This document shows positions 41,609-50,930 of a stretch of 64,000 nt of DNA, piece after piece. Positions within the stretch are counted from its first letter, which is position 1; each line of letters opens with the position of its first letter. Under the pieces are notes generated by a model that worked only from the letters and a program-made list of their open reading frames with translations, did no database searches and was not told the DNA's origin. Both the position numbers and the translations under genes were made by a program. The DNA is taken from contig NZ_CP015401.2 in NCBI RefSeq assembly GCF_001688725.2, positions 2,604,001-2,668,000 of the forward strand, given 5' to 3'. Source of the stretch: Bacteroides caecimuris. GTDB lineage: Bacteria > Bacteroidota > Bacteroidia > Bacteroidales > Bacteroidaceae.

Positions 41609-42736
41609 TTATTCTTCAATAGTACAGATACTTACACGATTCCAATCCGGTTCGGTAAACATATCGCCCACTCCCTGTCCTTCGGCAGTAACGCGGTCTG
41701 CTGCTACTCTGTATCTCTTAACCAAAATTGTCTTGACAGCCTCTGCACGTGCTGCAGCCAGTCTGGCATTGAGTTCGGCACTACCTTCCGGAGAAGCATA
41801 TCCTTTTATTACAACTTTTGTTTCCGGATGCTTACTCATATAAGAAGCTACACGTTCCACATTCGGAAGTTGCGAAGCATCAACGGATGACTTACCTTGT
41901 CTGAAAGTAATGATTGATTCCGGAATACGGGCTGTCTTGACCACTGTTTCTGCCGGAACCACTTTTGTACGACAGTCATTCAGTTCCTGCTGCAGTCCGT
42001 TGATTCTTTGATTAGCACTATTCAACTCACTATCTCTGGTATCCACTTGCCCGCGAAGCGCGTTGATAGAAGAATTCAACTCGTCAATTTCAGCCTGATT
42101 GTATGCTCTCACTTTATTGAAGTAATGGGTTCCATTGCTTGTTGCAAAATGATATGTCAATCCTGCAGTGATTTCGAAAGCAGCATTGTTGGCATTGAAA
42201 CGGCTTTTTGCCCGATTATAATCGCCCTGCATATCATATACAATAGCAGGTCTGATACCAATGGTCCATGCTTTGGATTCGCCCATATTGAAATTAAAGT
42301 TCATTCCGAAACGGGTAGACCATGAATTTTCGTCACCGTCACCGCTTGCATAATAGCGCAGCCACCCTACACCAGCTACAGCTTCAATTTCAAAAACACG
42401 GGGAGAACCGAGATAAGTGCCGAAAAGATTCATCAGATTCACCTTACCTAATACACTAACATCAGAAGCATCAAAAGCAGTTTTACTTTGGGTTGTATTC
42501 ACATACCCCATTCCCTGGAATCCCAAACCGAAATTAGGAGTCAGCTGTTTTGAGAATCCCACTCCAAAAGCAGGACGCATACTTTTAAAGAAAGCACTAT
42601 GAGTAAGCGGAGTCACTGCGCCGGCATTAATTCCCACTGACCAATTATCTGTAAATTTAGTACTTTCAATAACAGTTTGGGCCTTCGCTGAAAATGTGCC
42701 CAACACACAAGCTAATAAAATAATAGACTTTTTCAT
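41609..42736 (-). CDS. OmpA-family outer-membrane protein (copy 2)
   Basis: 375 residues, same layout as the protein at 35156-36283: signal peptide (LLACVLGTFSAKAQ), beta barrel, coiled coil (LRGQVDTRDSELNSANQRIN) and OmpA-like C-terminal domain (VVIKGYASPEGSAELNARLA). The two end identically (QGVGDMFTEPDWNRVSICTI). Gene duplication with divergence mainly in the barrel loops. It lies 57 bp upstream of the small barrel gene. Confidence 0.93.
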   Translation of the reverse strand: MKKSIILLACVLGTFSAKAQTVIESTKFTDNWSVGINAGAVTPLTHSAFFKSMRPAFGVGFSKQLTPNFGLGFQGMGYVNTTQSKTAFDASDVSVLGKVNLMNLFGTYLGSPRVFEIEAVAGVGWLRYYASGDGDENSWSTRFGMNFNFNMGESKAWTIGIRPAIVYDMQGDYNRAKSRFNANNAAFEITAGLTYHFATSNGTHYFNKVRAYNQAEIDELNSSINALRGQVDTRDSELNSANQRINGLQQELNDCRTKVVPAETVVKTARIPESIITFRQGKSSVDASQLPNVERVASYMSKHPETKVVIKGYASPEGSAELNARLAAARAEAVKTILVKRYRVAADRVTAEGQGVGDMFTEPDWNRVSICTIEE

Positions 42737-42996
42737 AATTGAATATAATTTAATGTGACGTTTTGTTTATCATCTACACGAAAACAACATATCCTAAAAA
42801 AAATTAGTTCGCAATTGGTATTTCACATTAACATATATTCATTTTTTTAAATCAAAAGAATACGCCATAAATTGAAAAACGGCTGAAAGCGGATTATCCA
42901 CTATTCTTAGGTTTATCGTCAGTCACATTTTCCAAGGTCGGTAATATAGGTAGGATAATCTGTAATCTATATACAAACCGAATCCAAAATCAGCAG

Positions 42997-43004
42997 TATC
43001 TTTG
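42997..43004 (+). promoter_or_regulatory. Putative -7 box upstream of the DXS-like gene
   Basis: TATCTTTG matches TAnnTTTG exactly, 48 bp before the start at 43052. The -33 region shows no clear TTTG. Confidence 0.45.
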
Positions 43005-43051
43005 CAACATGGATAAAAACAACAGATATAAACGTAAAAAAACAAATTAAT

Positions 43052-44809
43052 ATGTATCTAGACCATATTTACTCTCCTGCAGACATAAAGAAATTATCGT
43101 TTAAAGAACTCAATGATTTAAGTAATGAAATCCGTGCATCACTCCTGCAAAAGTTGAGCGAACATGGCGGGCATTTCGGACCTAATTTCGGAATGGTGGA
43201 GGCTACTATCGCTTTACATTATGTATTCAATTCACCGGAAGACAAGATTGTTTTTGATGTATCACATCAAAGTTATGTGCATAAGATGCTGACCGGACGA
43301 AAAGACGCTTTTCTCTACCCAGCTGAGTATGACAACGTATCCGGTTATTCCGAACCACAAGAAAGTAAGCATGATTTCTTTGTTATCGGTCATACATCCA
43401 CTTCCGTCAGCCTGGCTAGCGGATTGGCGAAAGGACGCGACCTGACCGGTGGCAATGAGAATATCATAGCCGTGATAGGCGACGGTTCCTTAAGTGGCGG
43501 CGAAGCATTTGAAGGATTGGACTATGTAGCGGAGCTTGGTACAAACATGATTATTATTGTCAACGACAATCAAATGTCTATTGCCGAGAATCACGGTGGA
43601 CTATATAAGAACCTGAAAGATTTGCGCGACAGCAACGGTCTGTGCGAATGCAATTTTTTCAAGGCTATGGGATTGGATTATATGTACGTAAACGACGGCA
43701 ACAATGTGGAAGCATTGGTTGAGGCTTTCTCTAAAGTGAAAGATATTCAGCATCCGATAGTAGTACATATTAATACACTGAAAGGGAAAGGGTATGAACC
43801 TGCAGAACAAGATAAGGAAACTTTTCACTGGCTCACTCCTTTCAATATAGAAACCGGAAAACCAAAGTTTGCCGAGGATGCGGAAGATTATAGCGAAGTG
43901 ACTGCCCAATATCTGCTGAAAAAGATGAAAGAAGACAAGCGGGTGGTAACAATCACTTCGGGCACTCCTGCCGTTCTCGGATTTACTCCCGACCGTCGCC
44001 AGGAAGCAGGCAAACAGTTTATAGATGTCGGTATTGCCGAAGAACACGCGGTAGCACTTGCTTCCGGCATCGCAGCTAATGGCGGAAAACCTGTTTACGG
44101 AGTGTATAGTACATTTATCCAACGTTCATACGATCAACTTTCGCAAGACCTCTGTATCAATAATAACCCGACTGTTTTGTTGGTCTTCTGGGGAACACTG
44201 TCCGGAATGAATGATGTAACCCACCTCTGCTTCTTCGATATTCCGCTTATCAGTAATATTCCTAATATGGTTTATCTGGCACCGACCTGCAAAGAGGAAT
44301 ATCTTGCTATGCTAGAATGGAGCCTCCACCAAAACGAACACCCGGTTGCCATCCGTGTACCGGCAACGGATGCAATTACTTGTGGAGAACCGGTAGAAAC
44401 TGATTACAGTGTTCTCAATCGCTATAAGGTGGCGCATCGTGGGTCAAAAGTAGCCATTCTTGCTTTAGGTTCGTTCTATGGATTGGGACAGTCGGTTGCA
44501 TCACTTCTAAAAGAAAAAGCCAATATTGATGCAACACTCATCAATCCGCGTTACATCACCGGTGTAGACAACGAACTGATGAATGAACTGAAAGCAGATC
44601 ACGAATTAGTGATTACATTGGAAGACGGTGTATTGGATGGTGGTTTCGGTGAAAAGATTGCCCGTTATTATGGTACTACAAACATGAAAGTTCTGAACTT
44701 TGGAGCTAAAAAAGAATTTGTTGACCGATATGATATACAGGAGTTTCTCCGTGCCAATCATCTGACGGATGAACAGATTGTAGAAGATATCACCACAGTG
44801 ATCGGTTAA
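43052..44809 (+). CDS. DXS-like thiamine-diphosphate enzyme (transketolase superfamily), substrate uncertain
   Basis: 585 residues, about 40 shorter than usual DXP synthases. Domain I holds the ThDP motif AVIGDGSLSGGEAFEGLDYV (GDG at 143-145) and the His in SHQSYVHKML; domain II holds DVGIAEEHAVALASGIAANG with the catalytic Glu near 330; domain III is a transketolase C-terminal fold. It is usually annotated as 1-deoxy-D-xylulose-5-phosphate synthase. However, the DRAGxxGxDGxTH motif reads FWGTLSGMNDVTH (379-391), so the phosphate-binding Arg of E. coli DXS (Arg420) is Trp380, and the RYPRG segment (Arg478 region) reads RVPAT. A different acceptor substrate is therefore likely. It stands alone, upstream of a MITE-like element. 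Confidence 0.85.
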   Translation: MYLDHIYSPADIKKLSFKELNDLSNEIRASLLQKLSEHGGHFGPNFGMVEATIALHYVFNSPEDKIVFDVSHQSYVHKMLTGRKDAFLYPAEYDNVSGYSEPQESKHDFFVIGHTSTSVSLASGLAKGRDLTGGNENIIAVIGDGSLSGGEAFEGLDYVAELGTNMIIIVNDNQMSIAENHGGLYKNLKDLRDSNGLCECNFFKAMGLDYMYVNDGNNVEALVEAFSKVKDIQHPIVVHINTLKGKGYEPAEQDKETFHWLTPFNIETGKPKFAEDAEDYSEVTAQYLLKKMKEDKRVVTITSGTPAVLGFTPDRRQEAGKQFIDVGIAEEHAVALASGIAANGGKPVYGVYSTFIQRSYDQLSQDLCINNNPTVLLVFWGTLSGMNDVTHLCFFDIPLISNIPNMVYLAPTCKEEYLAMLEWSLHQNEHPVAIRVPATDAITCGEPVETDYSVLNRYKVAHRGSKVAILALGSFYGLGQSVASLLKEKANIDATLINPRYITGVDNELMNELKADHELVITLEDGVLDGGFGEKIARYYGTTNMKVLNFGAKKEFVDRYDIQEFLRANHLTDEQIVEDITTVIG

Positions 44810-45046
44810 AATCAAAACCATTCACTATATATTCAGGAAGCTGTCTAAAAGCCTGTTTAAATTCTCTTCAGTCATAATCTTATAGCTGATATTTCAACTT
44901 ACCCCGGCTCTTCTTGTCGCGTCCGTCTGTAGTTGGCGGAAGGGGTATTAACAGTTGCGCTCTTGGCTGTTAATAGAAAACTTTCCGCCCATTAAGTATA
45001 AAGTTCCTTCGGACAGGAAGGAAACTTTCTTTTCATTCGATGCAAA

Positions 45047-45134
45047 CTATAAACGCAAGCTTTGATTATATAATTGCAAGCTTTGTTTTTATAATCAAAG
45101 CCTTTGTTTTTATAAACAAAGCTTGCGTTTATAG
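45047..45134. repeat. 18-bp perfect inverted repeat inside the MITE-like element
   Basis: CTATAAACGCAAGCTTTG (45047-45064) pairs with CAAAGCTTGCGTTTATAG (45117-45134). The loop contains further CAAGCTTTG/CAAAG repeats, so several alternative folds are possible. Confidence 0.8.
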
Positions 45135-45139
45135 ATTAC

Positions 45140-45390
45140 GGTTAATGAAAAATAAGTTTACATACTGATAATAAGAAGTTTACAATTAATGAAAGAGAAC
45201 TTTTCTATTAATGAATGAAAAGTGGGTTATTAAGAGCCTGCTCCGAGTTTTGCCCGACACAGTTTTGAGAGTTGCTTTCGAGTATATTTTCTGTTGTTGT
45301 GAGCAGCAGCATGACGGAGACTATGTGACGAATAAAAACTGGTCGGTAAAGCCTATCTAACATAATCTCAGGAAAATTTAAACAGGCTCT
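45140..45390. repeat. Dispersed repeat, copy A (251 bp)
   Basis: Nearly identical, in opposite orientation, to 63556-63803: by eye fewer than ten substitutions plus one 3-bp indel (at GCAGCAGC). It runs from GGTTAATGAAAAATAAG to TTTAAACAGGCTCT and has no open frame common to both copies on either strand. Confidence 0.85.
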
Positions 45391-45478
45391 AAAAAGTCGT
45401 CAGTAACTCTAACTCCCCTCCTTCGGGAAGGAGAATGAGGATAGAACCGACTTTTTAGACAGCCTCTTCCATTTTCAT

Positions 45479-45999
45479 TCAAATCAATAATCCTTTCCGA
45501 TAGTTCAACGGAGTCTGTCCCGCATTTCTTTTGAAGAACTTACAAAAACCGGCTGCATCACTAAACCCCAATTTAGCTGCAATCTCGCCAACCGTAAATT
45601 TAGTAGAACTCAATAAAGTACGCGCCTCCATTACTAACAATTCATTAATAAGGCTATTGATAGTCTTACCTGTCCCAAGACGTACAATACGAGCCAGGTA
45701 TTGTTCACTAATAGCCAGCTTATCCGCATAAAAGCTCACGAAATGTTCTTCCCTGAAATTGCGGGTAACGAGTGCATAAAATTCTTGCAGAACGCAATAA
45801 ACTCTCCATTCAGTAGAATTTCCGAACGGCCTTCAAGAACAAATATCATATAAAGCTCCCGATTGAAATAACATTCATTCGCGGGATAGCTTCTGTCTTT
45901 ATATTCACTCCGGAAACAGACTACCTCCTCTTTATAATGAGGAAGTTCAGGATGCTCCTTCAACAACTGTGTATTGTCAAATATACGAAATTTTACCAT
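45479..45999 (-). pseudogene. AraC-family regulator inactivated by an internal deletion and frameshift
   Basis: The 5' part (45999-45736) encodes the start of an AraC cupin domain (VKFRIFDNTQLLKEHPELPH ... MIFVLEGRSEILLNGEF) and then runs out of frame to a stop. The 3' part (to 45479) encodes the intact DNA-binding domain, beginning in the other frame as LQEFYALVTRNFREEHFVSF and continuing YADKLAISEQYLARIVRLGT ... AAKLGFSDAAGFCKFFKRN. Normal members are about 290 residues; here only about 170 codons remain. The missing part is the second half of the cupin domain and the linker, with the junction near 45790-45800. Next to it, on the opposite strand, is a truncated membrane-protein gene that was probably its target. 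Confidence 0.8.
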
Positions 46000-46154
46000 T
46001 TACACCTTTATTTTATGACGTAAAAATACGATTTGTTTCGGATATGACAAAAACTGTATGGAATTAGATAATCTATTTCAGAGTAAAAAACAGGACCTTT
46101 GCATATCCTTTTCAATATATGGAAAGGGAATCAATAGAAAGAAGTTAAAGATGC

Positions 46155-46457
46155 ATGGTGCAGTCTATCGGAGTAGTGCTTGAGCTGAAACCAAGAGTAG
46201 CCATGATGAGCGCAGAAGCATTTGTAAAATATGCATCCCGCCATTATAACAAGGAATTTGGAAAGTTCAAAGTTTATTTCGATATTACTTTAGTTACATT
46301 AGCCGTGATTCTCTCGCTCCTGCTGACTCAAGGTATTCAGGGAGTACGCGAAGGATCACTCATTGCTGCTTGTATAACAGGGTATATCGTCAGTTTCCTG
46401 AATCAGAAGATAATGACTAGAAAAAACCTTCATAGATTACTACCGGTCTGGAAGTAA
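46155..46457 (+). pseudogene. Truncated YczE/YitT-like (DUF6198-type) membrane protein
   Basis: Only the C-terminal 100 residues of a roughly 200-residue family remain: GVVLELKPRVAMMSAEAFVK, then FGKFKVYFDITLVTLAVILS with a membrane helix and EGSLIAACITGYIVSFLNQK. The phrase VVLE-K-x-x-V-x-MMSAEAF-K is the usual mid-protein segment. The opening codons (MVQSI) do not look like a native start. Divergent to the broken AraC gene; both were likely damaged together. A short functional protein cannot be ruled out. Confidence 0.6.
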
Positions 46458-46552
46458 GCCCTATATCTATTTAAAATAAACGCCTTATAAAAAGAGGGAT
46501 ATAAAAAGAGAATATAAAAAGGTCAATATAAGAAAGTCGCTATAAAAGAAAA

Positions 46553-46595
46553 TCGCTTCTCTGTTAGAATCTGATTGATTCTTTCAAAGAAGCGA
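46553..46595 (-). terminator. Intrinsic terminator of the tricorn-like protease gene
   Basis: TCGCTTCT (46553-46560) pairs with AGAAGCGA (46588-46595), with an inner GAATC/GATTC hairpin; the minus strand continues TTTTCTTTTAT. It lies 31 nt after the protease stop. The DNA to its left (46480-46550) is a degenerate ATATAAAAAGAG-type tandem repeat. Confidence 0.85.
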
Positions 46596-46625
46596 CTCTT
46601 TATTTTAGATATAACTACCTTGTAT

Positions 46626-49600
46626 TTACTTCTTCTGACCGTCTATCTCTTTCAGAAGTTCATCAACAGCCACTTTTAGTTGGATATCCTCTCCTTTGAC
46701 TACTGTTTCCGGATTATTGGCAACCTTTACATCCGGTTCCAATTGGGTATTTTCCAAATAACTGCCGTCAGGCAAACGATAACCGATGATAGGAATACCG
46801 AAGACCAGTGAAGGATCTTGCAATGTTTCCCAGGATACGCTTGTCATTGTTCCTGGCACAGGCATACCTACCAGCTTACCTATCTTCTGATGTTTGTATA
46901 CCCACGGAGTTCCGTGTGCATTGGAATAGTTAGCTTCACACTGCAACATGATAGAAGGTTTATTCCAGCGACGGCTCGGCATATCACAAGCTTCACGTCC
47001 ACGCACTACCTGCGTAAAGTATTTCTGACCGCTGAAAAGTACCTCAATATCTTCATGCAGACGGCCACCACCGTTGAAACGGGTGTCAATCACAATACCT
47101 TCGCAGTTGTTATATTTTCCTAGAATGTCCGAGTATACAGTACGGAAGCTATCATCTCCCATCGACTGAATATGAACATACCCCAAACGTCCTTTCGACC
47201 ATTTTTCAACATCTGCCGCACGTTGTTTTACCCAACGTTTGTATAACAAACCGTTAAGCTTTCCACTAGTAATAGGCATTACCACTTCTTCCCAACGTTC
47301 CTTGTTCTGCGGATTATACAACGAAACCAAGGTTTTCTTTCCGGCTTTATTATTCAATAAAGCGGTAATATCCTTATCTGGAGCCAGTTCCTCACCGTTA
47401 ATCTTTTCAATAATGCAACCAGCTTTTACTTTCGTACGGGAATGGTCGAACGGACCTTTTTCAACTATCTCAGCGATTTTCATTCCTTTTCCCTGATACT
47501 CCCAATCGAACAACAAACCCAGATTAGAGGTCACATCTCCTCCACCTCTCGGAGAATAACGTCCTCCGGTATGTGAAACATTCAGCTCACCCAACCACTC
47601 ACTCAATAATTCTGCAAAGTCATAATTGTTATCAATATGAGGCAGGAACTTACGATAAGCATCAGTCATAGCATCCCAGTTTACCCCGTGCATATTGAGG
47701 TTATAGAAACGTTTTTGATGCTGCTTGTACACATGGTCGAACATCGCCTCACGCTCGGCAGCCAAATCCATCTTCATTTCAGCCTGATAACTGATTGATT
47801 TCAATGCATCCGACTTCGCATCCATTTTCTGCATAATCCGGCTTCCCAACAAGAAAATATCCCCTTTCTTATCCAACATCAATGATGCCCAACCGGTATT
47901 GAGTTTGTGCAGACGTTTTGTGTCTTTTTCACGAAGATTCATTTTCCAAAGGTCATATCCACCTTCGATAGCTGAGAAGTAATAAAGATTCTCCCCGTCT
48001 TTTGAGAGTATGGCACTGCCTAAATCGGAAGAGTTGGGAGTCAGACGGACAATACGGTCTTCAATGCCGTTAAGTTCTACAACTATATCTTTCTTGTCTG
48101 CCTTATCTTCGGATGACTTATCCTCGTCAGCCTCATCCTTTTTTGACTTATTTCCGTCTTTCTTCTTGTCGCCTTCCTTCTCTTTCGCTTTCTTCTGTTC
48201 CTTTTCTAATTCTTTGAGCAGTTCGAAGTCTTCCTTGCTCAGGCGATAGCGATCATAAGCATCCTGATTCAGGAATACCAGCATCACATCTTGTTGCGAA
48301 CCCCAGGAAGCATGCGCACGCATACCGTAACGTTCAGTCTGGAAAAGAATAGCGTTTCCGTCCAAGACCCAACGCGGAGCACCACTGATATATCCACTAT
48401 TTGTCAGATTAGTAATCTCCCCTCCCTGTGCGCTGACAATGCCTACATCCGAATAAGGATCGTGACGATTGCCTATAAATTCGAGGGTAAACCATTTGCC
48501 GTCCGGCGACCATTCGTAGTCAAATCCGCCACCGGTATTATACCATGTAGAACCATCCGTCACTTGACGAACTTTCTTTGTTTTTAAGTCAAGTACCATT
48601 AAGCGTTTGCGGTCTTCGATAAAAGCCAGTTCCTTGCCATCCGGAGAATATTGCGGATAAGCACGTTCCACCGTTTTGGAAGGAAGCAGGACTTCTTCTT
48701 CGATAAGAGTTGCATTAGGGAAATTGGCTTCTTCCTTACGGGTTATTTTGGCAGTGTAAAGTTGCCAGTTACCCGTCCGTTCGCTGGCATAGACCAATGT
48801 CCGGTTATCCGGTGCAAAGGACACAGCGGCTTCTTTTCCCGGAGTATTCGTGATTTGCTTAGTTGTAGTGTAATCCGTCGAAGTGACAAAAACATCACCG
48901 CGCACAACGAAAGCAACCTGTTTGCCATCCGGGGATACGGAAGCGGAAGTAGCACCTTGGGAGAATTTGAGGGAAGCAATCTCCTTTTCATCATCCCGGA
49001 CAAGTTCGACGTTTACTTTCTTCGGACGGGCATTGGCTTCCTGCGTATAAAGTTCTCCGTCATAGGTATAGCACAATGTACCTTTATCGCTGATTGACAG
49101 GAAACGTACCGGATGCGTACGGAATGCAGTTACCGCTTTTGCCTCTTGCGGAGTATTCAGCGAAAAATTATATACATTGAATGAGCCGCCGTTGCGCTCG
49201 CTAAGAAAATAGACAGAATTGCCGTCGGGCGCATATACCGGATTGCGGTCTTCCCCTTCCCGGTTCGTCAGATTGACATGTTTTCCCGATTGTGTATCAT
49301 ACAGCCATACGTCTCTGGTTATAGAAGAAGTATGGCGTTTTCTCCATTCATCTTCGAAGCCTTTACGGTCTTGATAAAGAAAGTTTTTCCCCGATTTATC
49401 AAAGCAAACCCATTCGGCAGGAGTAGCGAGCACTTGCTCGGTACGTCCTCCACCAACAGGAACTTTATACAATTCCGTCATTGCTCCGGTAGGAAACAAA
49501 GCACTGCCAGCAGGGTCTTGAATAGATGCGGAGAAAAGTACATACTTTCCGTCCGGAGTAAAAGCCGAAGGAATCTCCGAAGCGGAATGATAAGTCAGCC

Positions 49601-49901
49601 TTTGAGCGGTTCCGCCATCGGCAGGCATGATAAAGAGGTCAAAATTCCCATTCCGGTCGCTGGCAAATGCAATCTGCTTTCCGTCGGGCGACCAAACAGG
49701 GTTAGCTTCATAAGATGCTTGTGTTGTCAACTGAACGGCTGTCCCACCCTGTGCGGGGACTTTGTAAATATCGCCTTTATAACAAAAGACAATCTCCGTT
49801 CCATCCGGTGAAATACGTGCGTCACGCATCCACAAAGGAGTAATGGCATAGCCGGACAATGCGGTCAATGCCAGTGCTAAAGAAGTTATTAGTTTCTTCA
49901 T
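46626..49901 (-). CDS. Tricorn-like S41 peptidase with beta-propeller and PDZ domain
   Basis: 1091 residues with signal peptide (MKKLITSLALALTALSGYA). Residues about 25-530 are TolB/WD40-like propeller blades (ISPDGTEIVFCYKGDIYKVP, PVWSPDGKQIAFASDRNGNF and repeats). A charged Lys/Asp/Glu-rich insert (about 565-610) precedes a second propeller part. A tricorn C1-like region (KFLPHIDNNYDFAELLSEW) leads to a PDZ domain (about 800-880) and an S41 serine peptidase core (GIVIDTRFNGGGRLHEDIEV; NYSNAHGTPW as the likely nucleophile loop; PGTMTSVSWE). Periplasmic degradation of peptides is the expected role. It forms a single-gene unit ending in a clear terminator. Confidence 0.92.
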   Translation of the reverse strand: MKKLITSLALALTALSGYAITPLWMRDARISPDGTEIVFCYKGDIYKVPAQGGTAVQLTTQASYEANPVWSPDGKQIAFASDRNGNFDLFIMPADGGTAQRLTYHSASEIPSAFTPDGKYVLFSASIQDPAGSALFPTGAMTELYKVPVGGGRTEQVLATPAEWVCFDKSGKNFLYQDRKGFEDEWRKRHTSSITRDVWLYDTQSGKHVNLTNREGEDRNPVYAPDGNSVYFLSERNGGSFNVYNFSLNTPQEAKAVTAFRTHPVRFLSISDKGTLCYTYDGELYTQEANARPKKVNVELVRDDEKEIASLKFSQGATSASVSPDGKQVAFVVRGDVFVTSTDYTTTKQITNTPGKEAAVSFAPDNRTLVYASERTGNWQLYTAKITRKEEANFPNATLIEEEVLLPSKTVERAYPQYSPDGKELAFIEDRKRLMVLDLKTKKVRQVTDGSTWYNTGGGFDYEWSPDGKWFTLEFIGNRHDPYSDVGIVSAQGGEITNLTNSGYISGAPRWVLDGNAILFQTERYGMRAHASWGSQQDVMLVFLNQDAYDRYRLSKEDFELLKELEKEQKKAKEKEGDKKKDGNKSKKDEADEDKSSEDKADKKDIVVELNGIEDRIVRLTPNSSDLGSAILSKDGENLYYFSAIEGGYDLWKMNLREKDTKRLHKLNTGWASLMLDKKGDIFLLGSRIMQKMDAKSDALKSISYQAEMKMDLAAEREAMFDHVYKQHQKRFYNLNMHGVNWDAMTDAYRKFLPHIDNNYDFAELLSEWLGELNVSHTGGRYSPRGGGDVTSNLGLLFDWEYQGKGMKIAEIVEKGPFDHSRTKVKAGCIIEKINGEELAPDKDITALLNNKAGKKTLVSLYNPQNKERWEEVVMPITSGKLNGLLYKRWVKQRAADVEKWSKGRLGYVHIQSMGDDSFRTVYSDILGKYNNCEGIVIDTRFNGGGRLHEDIEVLFSGQKYFTQVVRGREACDMPSRRWNKPSIMLQCEANYSNAHGTPWVYKHQKIGKLVGMPVPGTMTSVSWETLQDPSLVFGIPIIGYRLPDGSYLENTQLEPDVKVANNPETVVKGEDIQLKVAVDELLKEIDGQKK

Positions 49902-49927
49902 GTCAAATAATTATATATATTTTATTC

Positions 49928-50053
49928 CTACGCTCCCGTATCGAAGAGTAATCTATGTCCCGATGTCTCCATATAGCGAGAAAGACCGTGTTCTGCCTGC
50001 AATTTACGTCCATAGACACCATTCTCCACAAGAGTCGTTATTGTATAGCCCAT
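49928..50053 (-). pseudogene. N-terminal remnant of an MBL-fold hydrolase
   Basis: A 41-codon frame from ATG 50053 to TAG 49928 reads MGYTITTLVENGVYGRKLQA, EHGLSRYMETSGHRLLFDTG, A. This is the N-terminus of MBL-fold proteins of the dihydropterin-ribofuranosylaminobenzene phosphate synthase group (T-L-V-E-N ... EHGLS-Y-E ... ILFDTG). The rest, including the HxHxDH site, is missing. It lies just upstream of the tricorn-like gene. No other gene is visible in 49902-50237 apart from a terminator. Confidence 0.75.
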
Positions 50054-50080
50054 GATGCTTAGTTATCAAAAGAATCATAC

Positions 50081-50127
50081 AAAATAAAAAGTTCTGCCAC
50101 AAAATTATAATAATTCTGTGGTAGAAC
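50081..50127 (-). terminator. Intrinsic terminator after the flavodoxin-fold reductase gene
   Basis: GTTCTGCCACA (50091-50101) pairs with TGTGGTAGAAC (50117-50127) with one G-T; on the minus strand TTTTTATTTTG follows. It lies about 110 nt after the reductase stop. Confidence 0.8.
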
Positions 50128-50237
50128 AAACAATACAGTCAATTAAAATTCTTGACTTTTCAACCTTTCAATTGTTTTTTGCTTTTTAGCCTTCAAAAGG
50201 CCGCATAAGATAGCGTCACTATAATAAAACGGGACAG

Positions 50238-50777
50238 TTACACCATTTTTCCCATGTTGTAGGCTTCCTGCATATACGGAGTATCTTTAATCTCCCCTAC
50301 CTTCCAGGCACCGATTCCATAAACCGTTCCTTTTTCCCGTGGCCCTTCCAGACAATCGAGGAAGCCCCGAAAACCGTCTATCGTGCGCTCCATCATTGCT
50401 TTATTATCCTCTGCCGCCGCAATAATGAAATAAAACTCCTTGTTCGTTATCTCCGTATAACGTGCGCAGCAACGGTCAATCATAATCTTCATCTGACCAC
50501 ACATTGTATAGAAATATACGGGAGTCGCCATTACAATCACATCAGCAGCAATCATCTTCTCCACAATTTCCGCCGCATCATCCTTCTGCGGACAAGGCTT
50601 GCCGTACATACTGCAAACACTGCATCCCGTACAAGGATGAACCATTTTGTCTTTCAGAAAAATCTTCTCCACTTCATTGCCCGTCTCGATAGCACCTTTC
50701 ATAAATTCATCACAAAGCAAATCCGAATTGCCACCTTTCCGCGGACTGGACGAAATTATCAGAACTTTTTTAGCCAT
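50238..50777 (-). CDS. NAD(P)H-dependent FMN reductase, flavodoxin fold
   Basis: 179 residues. The FMN phosphate loop is SSSPRKGGNSDLL near the N-terminus; ATPVYFYTMCGQMKIMIDRC is the flavin-contact segment. A Cys-rich insert CTGCSVCSMYGKPCPQKDDA is characteristic of iron-sulfur flavoprotein-type or NADPH-dependent FMN reductases of anaerobes, and could hold an Fe-S cluster or form disulfides. Redox substrate unknown. The downstream spacer contains the 14-mer GATAGCGTCACTAT (50209-50222) that also occurs in the repeat array at 27746-27879. Confidence 0.9.
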   Translation of the reverse strand: MAKKVLIISSSPRKGGNSDLLCDEFMKGAIETGNEVEKIFLKDKMVHPCTGCSVCSMYGKPCPQKDDAAEIVEKMIAADVIVMATPVYFYTMCGQMKIMIDRCCARYTEITNKEFYFIIAAAEDNKAMMERTIDGFRGFLDCLEGPREKGTVYGIGAWKVGEIKDTPYMQEAYNMGKMV

Positions 50778-50930
50778 AACTATACTTTATTAGTTTTATC
50801 TTTTAGAATGATTCAGTCTTTTCACTCTGCAAAAATAGACAATTTATAAATTTCTTTCTGCTATTTCCCTTGTGTGTCCTTCGCAGGAGAAATAGGCTAT
50901 CCACATTTTCTTATCCTTTGTTTCCAATTA

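Larger units (their letters stand above)
44840..45463. mobile_element. MITE-like structured element with terminal GCTGTCTAAAA inverted repeats
   Basis: GCTGTCTAAAA (44840-44850) returns as TTTTAGACAGC at 45453-45463. Next to each end is GCCTGTTTAAATT or its complement. The 624-bp interior has no protein gene but several perfect hairpins: GGCGGAA/TTCCGCC (44935-44941, 44983-44989) enclosing ATTAACAG/CTGTTAAT (44947-44954, 44967-44974), and an 18-bp stem at 45047-45134. Part of it is repeated near the right edge. It is probably a non-autonomous transposable element; it fills the 44810-45478 gap. Confidence 0.55.
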
